NCBI RefSeq assembly: GCF_900101095.1
Contig: NZ_FNFM01000004.1
Span: 1-64,000, forward strand
Direction: 5' to 3'
Source: Actinopolyspora mzabensis
GTDB lineage: Bacteria; Actinomycetota; Actinomycetes; Mycobacteriales; Pseudonocardiaceae
DNA length: 64,000 nucleotides
Below the pieces are notes generated by a model. The model worked only from the letters and a program-made list of their open reading frames with translations. It did no database searches and was not told where the DNA came from. A program made the translations under genes and the position numbers. Shown here piece after piece: positions 28,018 through 36,009 of the stretch (position 1 is its first letter; each line of letters starts with the position of its first letter).

Positions 28018-28824
28018 ATGCGACGAGGCTTGTGGCCCAACCTTCCGGCGGTACTGTTCGTGACTCTCGCGTTCTGGGGGGTGCTTCCCACGGCCACGGT
28101 TGCCACCGAGGAACCACCTTCCGAACCGAACACGGCATCGGCCACCCCGATCGTCGGAGGAAAACCCGCCGACATCGACCAGTACCCCTGGGTGGTCTAT
28201 CTGGCCGACTCCCGGGGGGAGCAGTTCTGCGGTGGTGCGCTGATCGCCCCGGACAAGGTGCTGACCGCGGCGCACTGCGTGGTCGATCGCCGAGCTCCCC
28301 GGGTCAGCGTGGTGGCCGGACGGGCCGACAAGAACAGCCGGCAGGGCAGGGTGCTGGGAGTGACCGACAGCTGGGTTCACCCCGACTACAGCACTCCCTA
28401 CCGGGGGGCCGACGTAGCGGTGCTGACACTTCGTGAAACAACATCACGTTCGGTGGTGAAGTTGGCCGCCCCGAGCGACGATGGCCTTTACGGCGACAAC
28501 ACCGAGGCGACCGTGCTGGGATGGGGAGCCCGTTCCGAAGAGGGACAGAATTCGGATGTCCTGCGCCGGGCGATGGTTCCGGTGGTCGGCGACGCCGAGT
28601 GCGCCAAGATCTACGATCGCCAGTTCGTGCCGAACGCGATGGTGTGCGCGGGGCATCCCGATGGGGGAGTGGACGCCTGCCAGGGTGATTCCGGCGGTCC
28701 ACTGGTCGTCGGGAACAAGATCATCGGTATCGTTTCGTGGGGTGTGGGATGCGCACGCCCCGGAAAGCCGGGGGTCTACACCGAGGTGGCGGCCTATGCC
28801 GAGCGGATACGGGCCCGGTTCTGA
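28018..28824 (+). CDS. Secreted trypsin-like serine protease (S1A)
   Basis: 268 residues with a Sec signal peptide (MRRGLWPNLPAVLFVTLAFW, cleavage near residue 29), a short propeptide and the mature start IVGGKPADID at about 45. Catalytic triad: His in LTAAHC, Asp in GADVAVLTL and Ser in DACQGDSGGP. The Asp six residues before the catalytic Ser predicts cleavage after Arg or Lys. Cysteine pairs fit the chymotrypsin fold (QFCGGALI/TAAHC; MVCAGHP/GVGCARPG). ATG 28018 is preceded by AGGGAG. A second gene of the same family lies 1 kb downstream. Confidence 0.94.
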   Translation: MRRGLWPNLPAVLFVTLAFWGVLPTATVATEEPPSEPNTASATPIVGGKPADIDQYPWVVYLADSRGEQFCGGALIAPDKVLTAAHCVVDRRAPRVSVVAGRADKNSRQGRVLGVTDSWVHPDYSTPYRGADVAVLTLRETTSRSVVKLAAPSDDGLYGDNTEATVLGWGARSEEGQNSDVLRRAMVPVVGDAECAKIYDRQFVPNAMVCAGHPDGGVDACQGDSGGPLVVGNKIIGIVSWGVGCARPGKPGVYTEVAAYAERIRARF

Positions 28825-28844
28825 CTGGTGTTTCCCGGTGTGGC

Positions 28845-28883
28845 CCGCCGTACGCGGGTAGAGCCGCCGTACGCGGGTAGAGC
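28845..28883. repeat. Two-copy 19-bp tandem repeat
   Basis: CCGCCGTACGCGGGTAGAGC occurs at 28845-28864 and 28864-28883 with a period of 19 bases, in the 71-base gap between the converging protease and LysE-type genes. Function unknown; it may contribute to termination. Confidence 0.8.
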
Positions 28884-28895
28884 GCGCCGGCGCGG

Positions 28896-29531
28896 TCAGC
28901 CGACGACCAGTCCCACGGAGATCCCGAGGAACGCGGCCGCGCTGACCACGTCGAGTGAGTTGCGGATGCTCGGTTTCCGTAGTCTGCCCGCCACTCGGGA
29001 GGCGCCGAGTACGATCGCCAGCTCCCACACGGCGGCCAGCGACAGGAAAACGAGCCCGAGCATCGTCAGCTGCAGGGCCGGACTGTTCGCGGATCCTACG
29101 AACTGCGGCAGAAAGGCCAGGCTGAACAGCAGCATCTTGGGATTGGTGATGTTGCTGAACAGCCCCCGCAGGTACGGGTTGGCATCCGGCGTCGCGGGAG
29201 CGTCGCCGAGCACCTCGGCGGTGTCGCCGTGCCGGGAGCGCCAGAGTCCGCGCAGGATGGTCACTGCCAGATAGATCAGGTAAGCCGCTCCCACCCACTT
29301 CAGCGTCGAGAGCACTTCCGGCCTGCTGGTGACGAGTGCTCCCAGGCCCGAGATCACCAAGGCCACCTGCACCAGGCTCGCGGTGTGTATGCCCGCCAGG
29401 GTGTACAGCCCCGGGCGTGTGCCGAACCTCATCGAGGTGCGAAGCAACAGGAACATGTCCACGCCGGGTGTGAGTACTACCGCCGTGCTGATGAGCACGA
29501 AGCCCGGCAGGGTTCCCGGATCCAGCAGCAT
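28896..29531 (-). CDS. LysE/RhtB family exporter
   Basis: 211-residue membrane protein with six hydrophobic segments. The start GFVLISTAVVLTPGVDMFLLLRT contains the LysE-family P-G-P/V-D region, and GLFSNITNPKMLLFSLAFLP is the family's N-P-K-x3-F motif. Members export amino acids or related metabolites. It lies between two secreted proteases and converges on the first; export of amino acids released by proteolysis is conceivable, but there is no direct evidence. A FadR or LysG regulator is not adjacent. Confidence 0.88.
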   Translation of the reverse strand: MLLDPGTLPGFVLISTAVVLTPGVDMFLLLRTSMRFGTRPGLYTLAGIHTASLVQVALVISGLGALVTSRPEVLSTLKWVGAAYLIYLAVTILRGLWRSRHGDTAEVLGDAPATPDANPYLRGLFSNITNPKMLLFSLAFLPQFVGSANSPALQLTMLGLVFLSLAAVWELAIVLGASRVAGRLRKPSIRNSLDVVSAAAFLGISVGLVVG

Positions 29532-29853
29532 GCCGTTCCTTTCCGCGCTTAACCGGGGCCGATTCGGGGCGTCGACCCGCGTTTCACCGACAAGAGGTCA
29601 CTTGTGGGCGACAGGCTTCACACGTTCGAGGGAGATCATGGAGCCCGCCTGGTTGGTTGCCGGACTGCCCGGTTGGCATTTCAGGATTTATGCCGTGCAA
29701 AGTCCGACTAAGAAGCAACTTTTTCGACCGAAGTCGAGTATAACGAAAAAAATTACATGAGAGCTGTGAGTTGTCCCTCCTGTGTTCGGTGCAACAACAG
29801 CGGATACGTTTCGTCATGGATCCGCCACGCTCGGGTAGAACTGGAGGCCACTG
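29532..29853. other. Divergent intergenic region with AT-rich patch
   Basis: 322 bases between the LysE-type gene and the second protease. The patch 29690-29765 is strikingly AT-rich for this chromosome; it includes a TATAAC at 29739-29744 and a run of seven A. It probably contains the protease promoter with a leader of about 100 bases. The GGAGG that fixes the TTG start of the protease is at 29843-29847. Confidence 0.45.
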
Positions 29854-30720
29854 TTGCGCGTTCACGGCGGCCCTTCCCGCGAGGGGGCCAACCGACCGTT
29901 GCGGCGTCGACTTCGGGTGCTCGTGTGCTGCCTGGTTCCGTTGTTGTGGGCCGTGCAGACCACCGATGTGGTTCGCGCGGAGCCGGTGGCCGATCGCGGT
30001 GACGTGCGGGCCAGAATCGTCGGCGGTACCGCGACCGCCCCGGAGGCCGCGCCCTGGGCCGTCGCGCTCACCGACTCCGCGGGGACCCACTTCTGCGGGG
30101 GTGCGCTGGTTTCCGCTCGCGAGGTCGTTACCGCGGCGCACTGCACGCTCGATCCGACGACCGGTGCGGCCAGGAGGCCCACCGACATCCGAGTCGTGCT
30201 CGACCGCCGCGATCTCCGAACTCGGAAAGGCGAGGTGATAGCCGTCGAAGAGGTGTGGCGGCACCCGCGGTACGAGCACTTCACCCGGGGTGACGACGTC
30301 GCCGTGCTGACCCTGCGGAGCAGGGCTTCCGCATCGCCGTTGAAACTGGTGGACGCCGGGGAGCGGGAGGGGTACCGGCCGGGCACCACCGGCACCGTTT
30401 ACGGGTGGGGACGCACCGCCGAGTCGGAGCCGACCTCGCCGGTGCTGCGTTCGGTACGGGTCCCCGTGATGTCGAACTCCGGATGTTCCCGGGCGTACCC
30501 GGGCTTCGACTCCGACGCGATGTTCTGCGCGGGATATCCCGACGGAGGTAAGGACGCGTGCGGCGGCGACTCAGGGGGGCCGTTCGTGGTCGGCGGCAGC
30601 CTCGTCGGAGTGGTCTCCTACGGAAGCGGCTGCGCCCGCCCCGGCTACCCGGGGGTGTACACGCGGCTCTCCTCCTACACGACGAAGATTCGCGACGTCG
30701 CGGTAGCTCCCGTCCGGTGA
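29854..30720 (+). CDS. Second secreted trypsin-like serine protease (S1A)
   Basis: 288 residues. It starts at TTG 29854, set by GGAGG six bases upstream. An Arg-rich n-region of about 20 residues precedes the signal core VLVCCLVPLLWAV; mature start RIVGGTATAP at about 54. Triad: His in VTAAHC, Asp in GDDVAVLTL, Ser in DACGGDSGGP; the S1 Asp again predicts Arg/Lys specificity. RIVGG gives a trypsin-type activation site, so one protease could activate the other. It resembles the gene at 28018 throughout the catalytic domain, suggesting an old local duplication with the LysE-type gene between. Confidence 0.93.
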   Translation: MRVHGGPSREGANRPLRRRLRVLVCCLVPLLWAVQTTDVVRAEPVADRGDVRARIVGGTATAPEAAPWAVALTDSAGTHFCGGALVSAREVVTAAHCTLDPTTGAARRPTDIRVVLDRRDLRTRKGEVIAVEEVWRHPRYEHFTRGDDVAVLTLRSRASASPLKLVDAGEREGYRPGTTGTVYGWGRTAESEPTSPVLRSVRVPVMSNSGCSRAYPGFDSDAMFCAGYPDGGKDACGGDSGGPFVVGGSLVGVVSYGSGCARPGYPGVYTRLSSYTTKIRDVAVAPVR

Positions 30721-30917
30721 ATTCGCCCGCCGACGCGGAGTGGCCCGTTGCGGGAAAACCGGCCGGCACCACTCCGCTCCGGTGAGCGCGGGCACCTGCC
30801 CCACCGGACGGGCGTCTGCCCTCGTCGGGAGCGTCCCGGAGTGCGATCACCCGTCCGGGTGCGCGGATACGGAGGTCACGTTCCCGGTGGGGTCACCGCT
30901 TCTCCGGTCGGCGGAAG

Positions 30918-30937
30918 TCCCGGCGTTCGCGCCGGGA
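30918..30937. terminator. UUCG-tetraloop hairpin, terminator of the deaminase and/or protease gene
   Basis: TCCCGGCG (30918-30925) and CGCCGGGA (30930-30937) form a perfect 8-bp stem capped by a stable TTCG tetraloop. It lies 5 bases past the stop of the deaminase gene on the minus strand and about 200 bases past the protease on the plus strand. Confidence 0.7.
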
Positions 30938-30942
30938 GGAAG

Positions 30943-31944
30943 TCAAGCCGACTCGATCTCGCTCAGCAGCTGTTCGCGTCGGCTCTCCCGGAGGAACGAC
31001 GCCTCTACGGAGTTGCGCGCGAACTCCCGCAGTGCGGTCTCGCCGAACCCGAGCTCCCGCTCGATCGCCCGGAAGTTGTCACCCACATACCCACCGAAGT
31101 AGCTCGGGTCGTCCGAGTTGATCGTGGTGATTACACCGGCGTCGACCAGTCGGGGCAACGGATGCTCCCGAAGGTTCTCCACACCGCGCAGCCGCACGTT
31201 CGACAGCGGACACACCGTCAACGGAACACGGTCGCGCGCCAGCCTGCTGACCAGCTCGTGGTCGTCGAGAGCCCGAACGCCGTGGTCGACCCGCTCGACC
31301 CCCAGCACGTCCAGCGCCTGCCAGACGTAGTCCGCGGGTCCCTCCTCGCCCGCGTGGGCCACCAGCCGGAGCCCCGCCTGCCGGGCCCGGGAGAACACCG
31401 CCGCGAAGTCTCCCGGCGGATGCCCCAGCTCCGCGGAGTCGAGGCCGATGCCGATTATGCGCTGCCGATGCTCCAACAGCTCGTCCAGCATCCGAGCGGC
31501 CTCCTCGCTGCCCCGGTCGCGCAGGAAGCACGCGATCAGCTCGGTGCTGATCCCGAAGCGGCGCTCGCTGCTCGCCAACGATGCCTCCAGCCCGTCGAGC
31601 ACCGTCTCCAGCGCCACCCCTCGCGTGGTGTGTGCCTGTGGGTCGAAAAAGATCTCGGCGTGGCGCACGCCCTGCGCCGCCGCCCTGGCGAGATAGTCAT
31701 CGGCCAGCTCCGTGAAGTCCGCCGCGCTGCGCAGTACGTTCATCCCGGTGTAGTACAGATCCAGAAACGACTGCAGGTCACCGAACTCGTACTTCCCACG
31801 CAGCTCCTCGACCCCCGCGTACGGCAGCGTGAGTCCGTTGCGCTCGGCGAGGGCGAACGTCAGTTCCGGTTCCAGCGCACCCTCGATGTGGATGTGCAGC
31901 TCGGTCTTGGGCACCCGCAGTGCCGTCGAGGTTTCCGCGCTCAA
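30943..31944 (-). CDS. Adenosine-deaminase superfamily protein, probably adenine deaminase
   Basis: 333-residue zinc-dependent TIM-barrel hydrolase of purine salvage. Metal ligands: ELHIHIEG (HxH), VAHAGEEG (His; catalytic Glu follows) and TTINSDDPSYFGGY (Asp pair). LDLYYTGMNVLR, FFDPQAHTTRG, GLDSAELGHPP and LTVCPLSNVRLRG match, from memory, the Aah1/PA0148 branch that deaminates adenine to hypoxanthine rather than adenosine. Start TTG 31944 has AGGGA seven bases upstream and gives the usual length; the frame is open further upstream but without family similarity. Substrate choice needs an assay. Confidence 0.88.
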   Translation of the reverse strand: MSAETSTALRVPKTELHIHIEGALEPELTFALAERNGLTLPYAGVEELRGKYEFGDLQSFLDLYYTGMNVLRSAADFTELADDYLARAAAQGVRHAEIFFDPQAHTTRGVALETVLDGLEASLASSERRFGISTELIACFLRDRGSEEAARMLDELLEHRQRIIGIGLDSAELGHPPGDFAAVFSRARQAGLRLVAHAGEEGPADYVWQALDVLGVERVDHGVRALDDHELVSRLARDRVPLTVCPLSNVRLRGVENLREHPLPRLVDAGVITTINSDDPSYFGGYVGDNFRAIERELGFGETALREFARNSVEASFLRESRREQLLSEIESA

Positions 31945-32096
31945 TGTTTCGTCCCTTCCTGTGGCGGCGAACCGAAGCAAGTAAACGTAACTGTTCCGTC
32001 CCGTTCCGCGCGGAGCCCACCGCCGGGACGTGGCGTTGCCGACTCCGCACGCCACGACCGCTCGGGATCACGCACCGGTGTGATAGGTACTGGAGG

Positions 32097-32573
32097 GTGA
32101 CCCCGCATCCCCTCGCCACCGCGGTGCAGCGCGCCTACACGGCCGATCTCGCGCCGGAGGACTTCTACCGCATGCTGCGGCTGCGCGTGGACGTCTTCGT
32201 CGTCGAGCAGAACTGCCCCTATCCGGAACTCGACGGTCGTGACCTCGAAGGGGCAACCCGCCACTTCTGGATCGACTCCGCCGATTCCGGCGTGCTCGGA
32301 TATCTGCGACTGCTCGAGGATCCCGACGGCTCCTTCCGGATCGGACGGGTGTGCACCTCCCCTTCCGCCCGCGGAATGGGGCTCGGCAAGAAACTGATGC
32401 GTGCCGCTGTCGCCGAGGTCCGCAAGTCGTACGCGGTGCTTTCCTCCCAGACCTACGCCGTGGGGTTCTACCGGTCTTTCGGGTTCGTCGAGTGCGGCGA
32501 GCCCTACGAGGAGGACGGGATACCGCACGTCGACATGTATCGGGACCCGACCGTGACGGGAGTAACGCGATAA
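32097..32573 (+). CDS. ElaA-like GNAT family N-acetyltransferase
   Basis: 158-residue GNAT of the ElaA type. FYRMLRLRVDVFVVEQNCPY then PELDGRDLEGATRHF is the family signature, and VCTSPSARGMGLGKKLMRAA is the acetyl-CoA-binding loop. The acceptor is unknown. GTG 32097 directly abuts GGAGG, leaving no spacer, so the mRNA may be leaderless (GATAGG lies about 12 bases upstream); a GTG 27 bases later is an alternative. In mycobacteria I recall the same family directly next to the cobalt/magnesium-chelatase gene (Rv2851c), as here. The cobalamin riboswitch follows after about 40 bases. Confidence 0.85.
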   Translation: MTPHPLATAVQRAYTADLAPEDFYRMLRLRVDVFVVEQNCPYPELDGRDLEGATRHFWIDSADSGVLGYLRLLEDPDGSFRIGRVCTSPSARGMGLGKKLMRAAVAEVRKSYAVLSSQTYAVGFYRSFGFVECGEPYEEDGIPHVDMYRDPTVTGVTR

Positions 32574-32614
32574 GGCACGACGTTTGGTGCCCGAACGGGC
32601 TTCTGCGAGGATGC

Positions 32615-32785
32615 GACGTGGTCCAAGCAAGCAACGGTCAGGAAGCCGGTGTGAATCCGGCACGGCCGGCGCCACTGTGACCGGGGAGCGTTTTTCCCAC
32701 GACTGGTCACCGGGAGTCCCCCGGGAAGGCCGGAGAAACGCGTCGATCCGGGAGTCAGGACACTGCCGTTGCTGCGTTCCGCAAC
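32615..32785 (+). promoter_or_regulatory. Cobalamin riboswitch upstream of the ChlI/ChlD chelatase gene
   Basis: The conserved aptamer core is present in order: GGAAGCCGGTGTGAATCCGG (32641-32660), then GCCACTGTGACCGGGG (B12 box region, 32671-32686), a variable arm, and GGGAGTCAGGACACTGCC near 32750-32767. A short hairpin, GTTGC/GCAAC at 32768-32785, follows and may belong to the expression platform. The Shine-Dalgarno AGGAAGGA lies further on at about 32805. High adenosylcobalamin should shut off the downstream chelatase-cobO-cobB unit. Exact ends are estimates. Confidence 0.93.
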
Positions 32786-32821
32786 CAGGGGCGTCCGAGA
32801 CCCTAGGAAGGAATACCAGCG

Positions 32822-35032
32822 ATGACCGCTGCCACATCGGCATCGTCCACCGTGCGCTACCCGTTCTCCGCGGTTGTCGGGCACGACGATCTGCGACTGG
32901 GGTTGTTGCTCAACGCGGTGTACCCGCGTATCGGCGGGGTGCTGGTGCGGGGCGAGAAGGGCACCGCGAAGTCGACCATCGTGCGTGCGCTCGCTGCCCT
33001 GCTGCCCGCTCTCGACGTCGTCGAGAACTGCCGCTTCGGTTGTGATCCCGCCGAGCCGGACGCCGACTGCCCCGACGGGCCGCACGACGAGGCGACGGCC
33101 GGTGCTCGGCGCCCCGCCCAGCTCGTGGAACTCCCGGTGGGCGCTTCCGAGGACCGCCTGGTCGGATCGCTGGACGTCGAACGTGCGTTGACCGAGGGGG
33201 TCCGCGCGTACCAGCCCGGGTTGCTGGCCGCGGCCAACCGCGGGGTGCTCTACGTCGACGAGGTCAACCTGCTGCACGATCATCTCGTCGATCTGTTGCT
33301 CGATGCCGCCGCAATGGGCCGCTCCCATGTGGAGCGCGAGGGGGTCTCGCTCTCGCACGCGGCGTCGTTCCTGCTGGTCGGCACCATGAACCCGGAAGAG
33401 GGTGAGCTGCGCCCCCAGCTGTTGGATCGTTTCGGGCTGACCGTGCAGGTGGCTGCCTCGCGAGAGGTCGACACGCGTACCGAGGTGGTACGTCGTCGAC
33501 TCCGCTTCGAGGCCGATCCCGTCGGGTTCGCGAAGGAATGGGCGGAGGAGGACGCCGAGCTCGCGCGACGCATCGCCGACGCCCGCTCCCGCGTCGACTC
33601 CGTCCAGCTGCCGGACTCCGAGGTTCGCCGGATCGCCTCGGTGTGCGCTTCGTTCGAGGTGGACGGAATGCGCGCCGATCTGGTGCTGGCACGTGCCGCG
33701 GTCGCGCACGCCGCGTGGCGGGGAGTCGACGCCGTCGCCGCGGCGGACGTGGAAGCCGCGGCGAGGCTGGCGCTGCCGCATCGCCGACGGCGCGATCCGT
33801 TCGACGAGCCGGGGATGGACGAGCAGCAGTTGCAGCAGGCCCTGGCCGATGCCGAACAGGACGCGGCGCAGCAGCAGAACCCCCGCGCGGACTCGGTCAC
33901 GTCCGGTTCGGACGGTGCTTCCGAGTCGGACGATTCCGAGCGCGGCCCCACTGACGGCCCCACCGACGGGCCTGCTGAGGGTCCCGACGACGAGGACGGT
34001 TCCGGGGGCGGTGTCGGCACCGGCGCTCCGGACGCGCCCCGGGGGCCCGACAACGCTCCTTCGGGAGGGGCCGAAGGGGCGCCGCCTTCCGGTGACGATG
34101 CCGCCGGTAACGGTGCCGACGGTTCGGACGGGAACAGCTCCGACGGTTCCGGCGAAGCCCCGCGCGAGCGGACTTCCGAGGCGTCGGACACTACGTTCCG
34201 GGCTCGCCTGCTGGAGATCCCCGGCCTCGGCGAAGGCGCGCCCGGACGGCGCTCGCGGTCGCGTTCCCGCACCGGCCAGGTCGTGCGCTCGTCCGCGGTG
34301 GACGGTCACGGTGTTCACCTGCCCGCCACGTTGGCCGCGGCGGCACCGCATCAGCGTTCCCGGGGCCGTTCCGGCCCAGGCCTGCGGCTGCACGCCACCG
34401 ATCTGCGCCACTCGGTGCGCGAAGGACGTGAGGGCAATCTGGTGCTCTTCGCCGTGGACGCCTCGGGGTCGATGGCTGCCAGGGAGCGGATGTCCGCCGT
34501 CAGCGGTGCGGTCATCGCGCTGCTTCGCGACGCCTATCAACGCAGGGACAAAGTGGGAGTGGTGACCTTCCGCGGTGCGGATGGCGAGATCGCTCTGCCC
34601 CCGACCTCGTCGGTGGACACCGCTGCCACTCGGATGCGCAGGCTGCCGACCGGCGGCAAGACTCCGTTGGCGGGCGGGCTGCTCACGGCTCGCAAGGTGA
34701 TCCGTACCGAGCGGATGCGTGATCCGCAGCGTCGCCCCCTGCTGGTCGTACTCACCGACGGTAAGGCCACTGTGGGCGTCGACGCCGCGGGCAACGCCGC
34801 CACTCGTAGCCGTCGCGCCGTGGACGACGCGATGCGTTCGGCCGCGCTGCTCAACGAGATGGGCGTGGCTTCCGTGGTGGTGGACTGCGAGAACGGGCCG
34901 GTGCGTCTCGGCATGGCAGACCGGCTGGCGCACGTGCTCGGAGCTCCCAACCTGCGGCTGGAGGAGCTCTCCGCCGACAACGTCGCCGGCGTGGTGCGCG
35001 CCGCACGGGAAGCCGGTGCGGTGCTCGCGTGA
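32822..35032 (+). CDS. Fused ChlI/ChlD-type (CobS/CobT-role) AAA+ chelatase subunit with VWA domain
   Basis: 736-residue protein that joins an AAA+ ATPase and an integrin-like I domain. Walker [10 protein letters not shown] at 44-52; sensor and Walker B region [11 protein letters not shown]; long Asp/Gly/Pro/Ser-rich linker (about 335-470), then the VWA domain with MIDAS DASGSM (about 545). Such fused subunits drive metal insertion by the large CobN subunit; actinobacteria use them where Pseudomonas uses CobS plus CobT. It is the first gene after a cobalamin riboswitch, with cobO and cobB downstream and cobN under its own riboswitch. Annotated elsewhere as magnesium chelatase; cobalt is the likely metal here. 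Confidence 0.92.
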   Translation: MTAATSASSTVRYPFSAVVGHDDLRLGLLLNAVYPRIGGVLVRGEKGTAKSTIVRALAALLPALDVVENCRFGCDPAEPDADCPDGPHDEATAGARRPAQLVELPVGASEDRLVGSLDVERALTEGVRAYQPGLLAAANRGVLYVDEVNLLHDHLVDLLLDAAAMGRSHVEREGVSLSHAASFLLVGTMNPEEGELRPQLLDRFGLTVQVAASREVDTRTEVVRRRLRFEADPVGFAKEWAEEDAELARRIADARSRVDSVQLPDSEVRRIASVCASFEVDGMRADLVLARAAVAHAAWRGVDAVAAADVEAAARLALPHRRRRDPFDEPGMDEQQLQQALADAEQDAAQQQNPRADSVTSGSDGASESDDSERGPTDGPTDGPAEGPDDEDGSGGGVGTGAPDAPRGPDNAPSGGAEGAPPSGDDAAGNGADGSDGNSSDGSGEAPRERTSEASDTTFRARLLEIPGLGEGAPGRRSRSRSRTGQVVRSSAVDGHGVHLPATLAAAAPHQRSRGRSGPGLRLHATDLRHSVREGREGNLVLFAVDASGSMAARERMSAVSGAVIALLRDAYQRRDKVGVVTFRGADGEIALPPTSSVDTAATRMRRLPTGGKTPLAGGLLTARKVIRTERMRDPQRRPLLVVLTDGKATVGVDAAGNAATRSRRAVDDAMRSAALLNEMGVASVVVDCENGPVRLGMADRLAHVLGAPNLRLEELSADNVAGVVRAAREAGAVLA

Positions 35033-35081
35033 CTCCGCTCCGTCGGGAGCGCACCGTCGCACACGGTGCGGAGGCGATTGC

Positions 35082-35090
35082 TGATACAAT
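35082..35090 (+). promoter_or_regulatory. Extended -10 element upstream of the twin-hairpin leader
   Basis: TGATACAAT is an extended -10 (TG-n-TACAAT) 50 bases after the chelatase stop. No good -35 is present. Transcription would begin near 35097, exactly at the first hairpin, giving a separate promoter for cobO and cobB outside riboswitch control. Confidence 0.5.
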
Positions 35091-35097
35091 GCGTGGT

Positions 35098-35173
35098 GTC
35101 CACCTGACCCCCAGGGGTGGACCAAAGCGCCCTCGCGCTCCCGGCACCCCCAGGCCGGTTGAGTGCGAGGGCG
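35098..35173 (+). ncRNA. Candidate structured leader RNA: two tandem hairpins with the same C-rich loop
   Basis: Hairpin 1: GTCCACC (35098-35104) pairs with GGTGGAC (35116-35122), loop TGACCCCCAGG. Hairpin 2: a 13-bp outer stem, 35128-35140 with 35161-35173 (one G-U pair), and an inner CCGG/CCGG stem (35141-35144, 35155-35158) closing the loop CACCCCCAGG. Both loops present ACCCCCAGG. It begins about 7 bases after an extended -10 and lies 220 bases before cobO. It lacks all cobalamin-aptamer motifs and I know no family with this form. It could be a leader element, a small RNA or a double protein-binding site. Confidence 0.55.
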
Positions 35174-35394
35174 TTCTCTCGGCGTCCGAGGCTCAAGCGC
35201 GGGCCAGGAACGAAGCGTGTTTCCCGCGAGCCGCCGAGGAGACCGGCGTCCGCTCGCCGTTCGGCCGCCGCGCACTCTCCGCACCTCACCGGGATACCCA
35301 CTTCACCGGGATACCCACTTCACGTCCTCCCGCTGTAAACCTCCCGCGGTCTGGCCGTGGGAGCGAACGACCATCCTCGCTTGGAGAACCCGCT
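35174..35394. other. Long leader of cobO with a 17-bp tandem repeat
   Basis: 221 bases between the twin hairpins and cobO. CACCGGGATACCCACTT is repeated head to tail at 35287-35303 and 35304-35320. No coding character is visible. The Shine-Dalgarno of cobO (TTGGAGAA) is at 35381-35388. Confidence 0.5.
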
Positions 35395-36009
35395 ATGCCA
35401 CAGGGACAACCGAACTCCGTGCCGAACGACGGGCTGACCACCAGGCAGCGTCGTAACCGCCCCCTGCTCGCGGTGCACACCGGTGACATGAAGGGGAAGT
35501 CCACCTCCGCGTTCGGAATGGCCTTGCGCGGCTGGAATCAGGGCTGGTCCATCGGGGTTTTCCAGTTCGTCAAGTCGGCCAAGTGGCGGGTGGGCGAGGA
35601 GTCGGCCTTCCGGGCACTCGGCAGGTTGCACGAGGAGACCGGCGAGGGTGGGCCGGTCGAGTGGCACAAGATGGGGGAGGGATGGTCCTGGACCCGCAAA
35701 CGCTCCACCGAGCAGGATCACGCCGAGGCCGCGCTGGAGGGGTGGCACGAGATCGCCCGTCGCATCGAGCAGGGCAGGCACGACCTCTACGTGCTCGACG
35801 AGTTCACCTACCCGCTGCACTGGGGTTGGGTCGACGTGGCGGAAGTGGTGGAAACCCTGCGGCAGCGCCCGGGATTCCAGCATGTGGTGATCACCGGTAG
35901 GCGTGCTCCGCAGCAGTTGCTCGACGCCGCGGATCTGGCACTGGAGACCGGCAAGCTCAAACACCCGATGGATGCCGGGCAGAAGGGACAGAAGGGGATC
36001 GAGTGGTGA
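35395..36009 (+). CDS. cobO: Cob(I)yrinic acid a,c-diamide adenosyltransferase
   Basis: 204-residue CobA/CobO-type enzyme that attaches the 5'-deoxyadenosyl ligand to reduced corrinoids. P-loop GDMKGKST at 30-37; KMGEGWSW, DLYVLDEFTYPLHWGWV and VVITGRRAPQQLLDAADLA are family signatures; the C-terminal MKHPxDAGQKGQKGIEW pattern (KLKHPMDAGQKGQKGIEW) is complete. The ATG follows TTGGAGAA. Its stop overlaps the cobB start (GTGA). It follows the chelatase gene at 362 bases, with a possible promoter of its own in between. Confidence 0.97.
   Translation: MPQGQPNSVPNDGLTTRQRRNRPLLAVHTGDMKGKSTSAFGMALRGWNQGWSIGVFQFVKSAKWRVGEESAFRALGRLHEETGEGGPVEWHKMGEGWSWTRKRSTEQDHAEAALEGWHEIARRIEQGRHDLYVLDEFTYPLHWGWVDVAEVVETLRQRPGFQHVVITGRRAPQQLLDAADLALETGKLKHPMDAGQKGQKGIEW

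Noticed and set aside
35098-35173. Simple rho-independent terminator of the chelatase gene
   Set aside because: Two hairpins with equal loops directly after an extended -10, and no T tract, fit a leader better; termination is still possible but not the best reading.
32504-35284. 926-codon open frame on the minus strand opposite the chelatase gene
   Set aside because: The plus strand has the complete AAA+ and VWA motifs; the antisense frame is His/Arg/Gly-rich without any domain, a usual shadow in GC-rich DNA.
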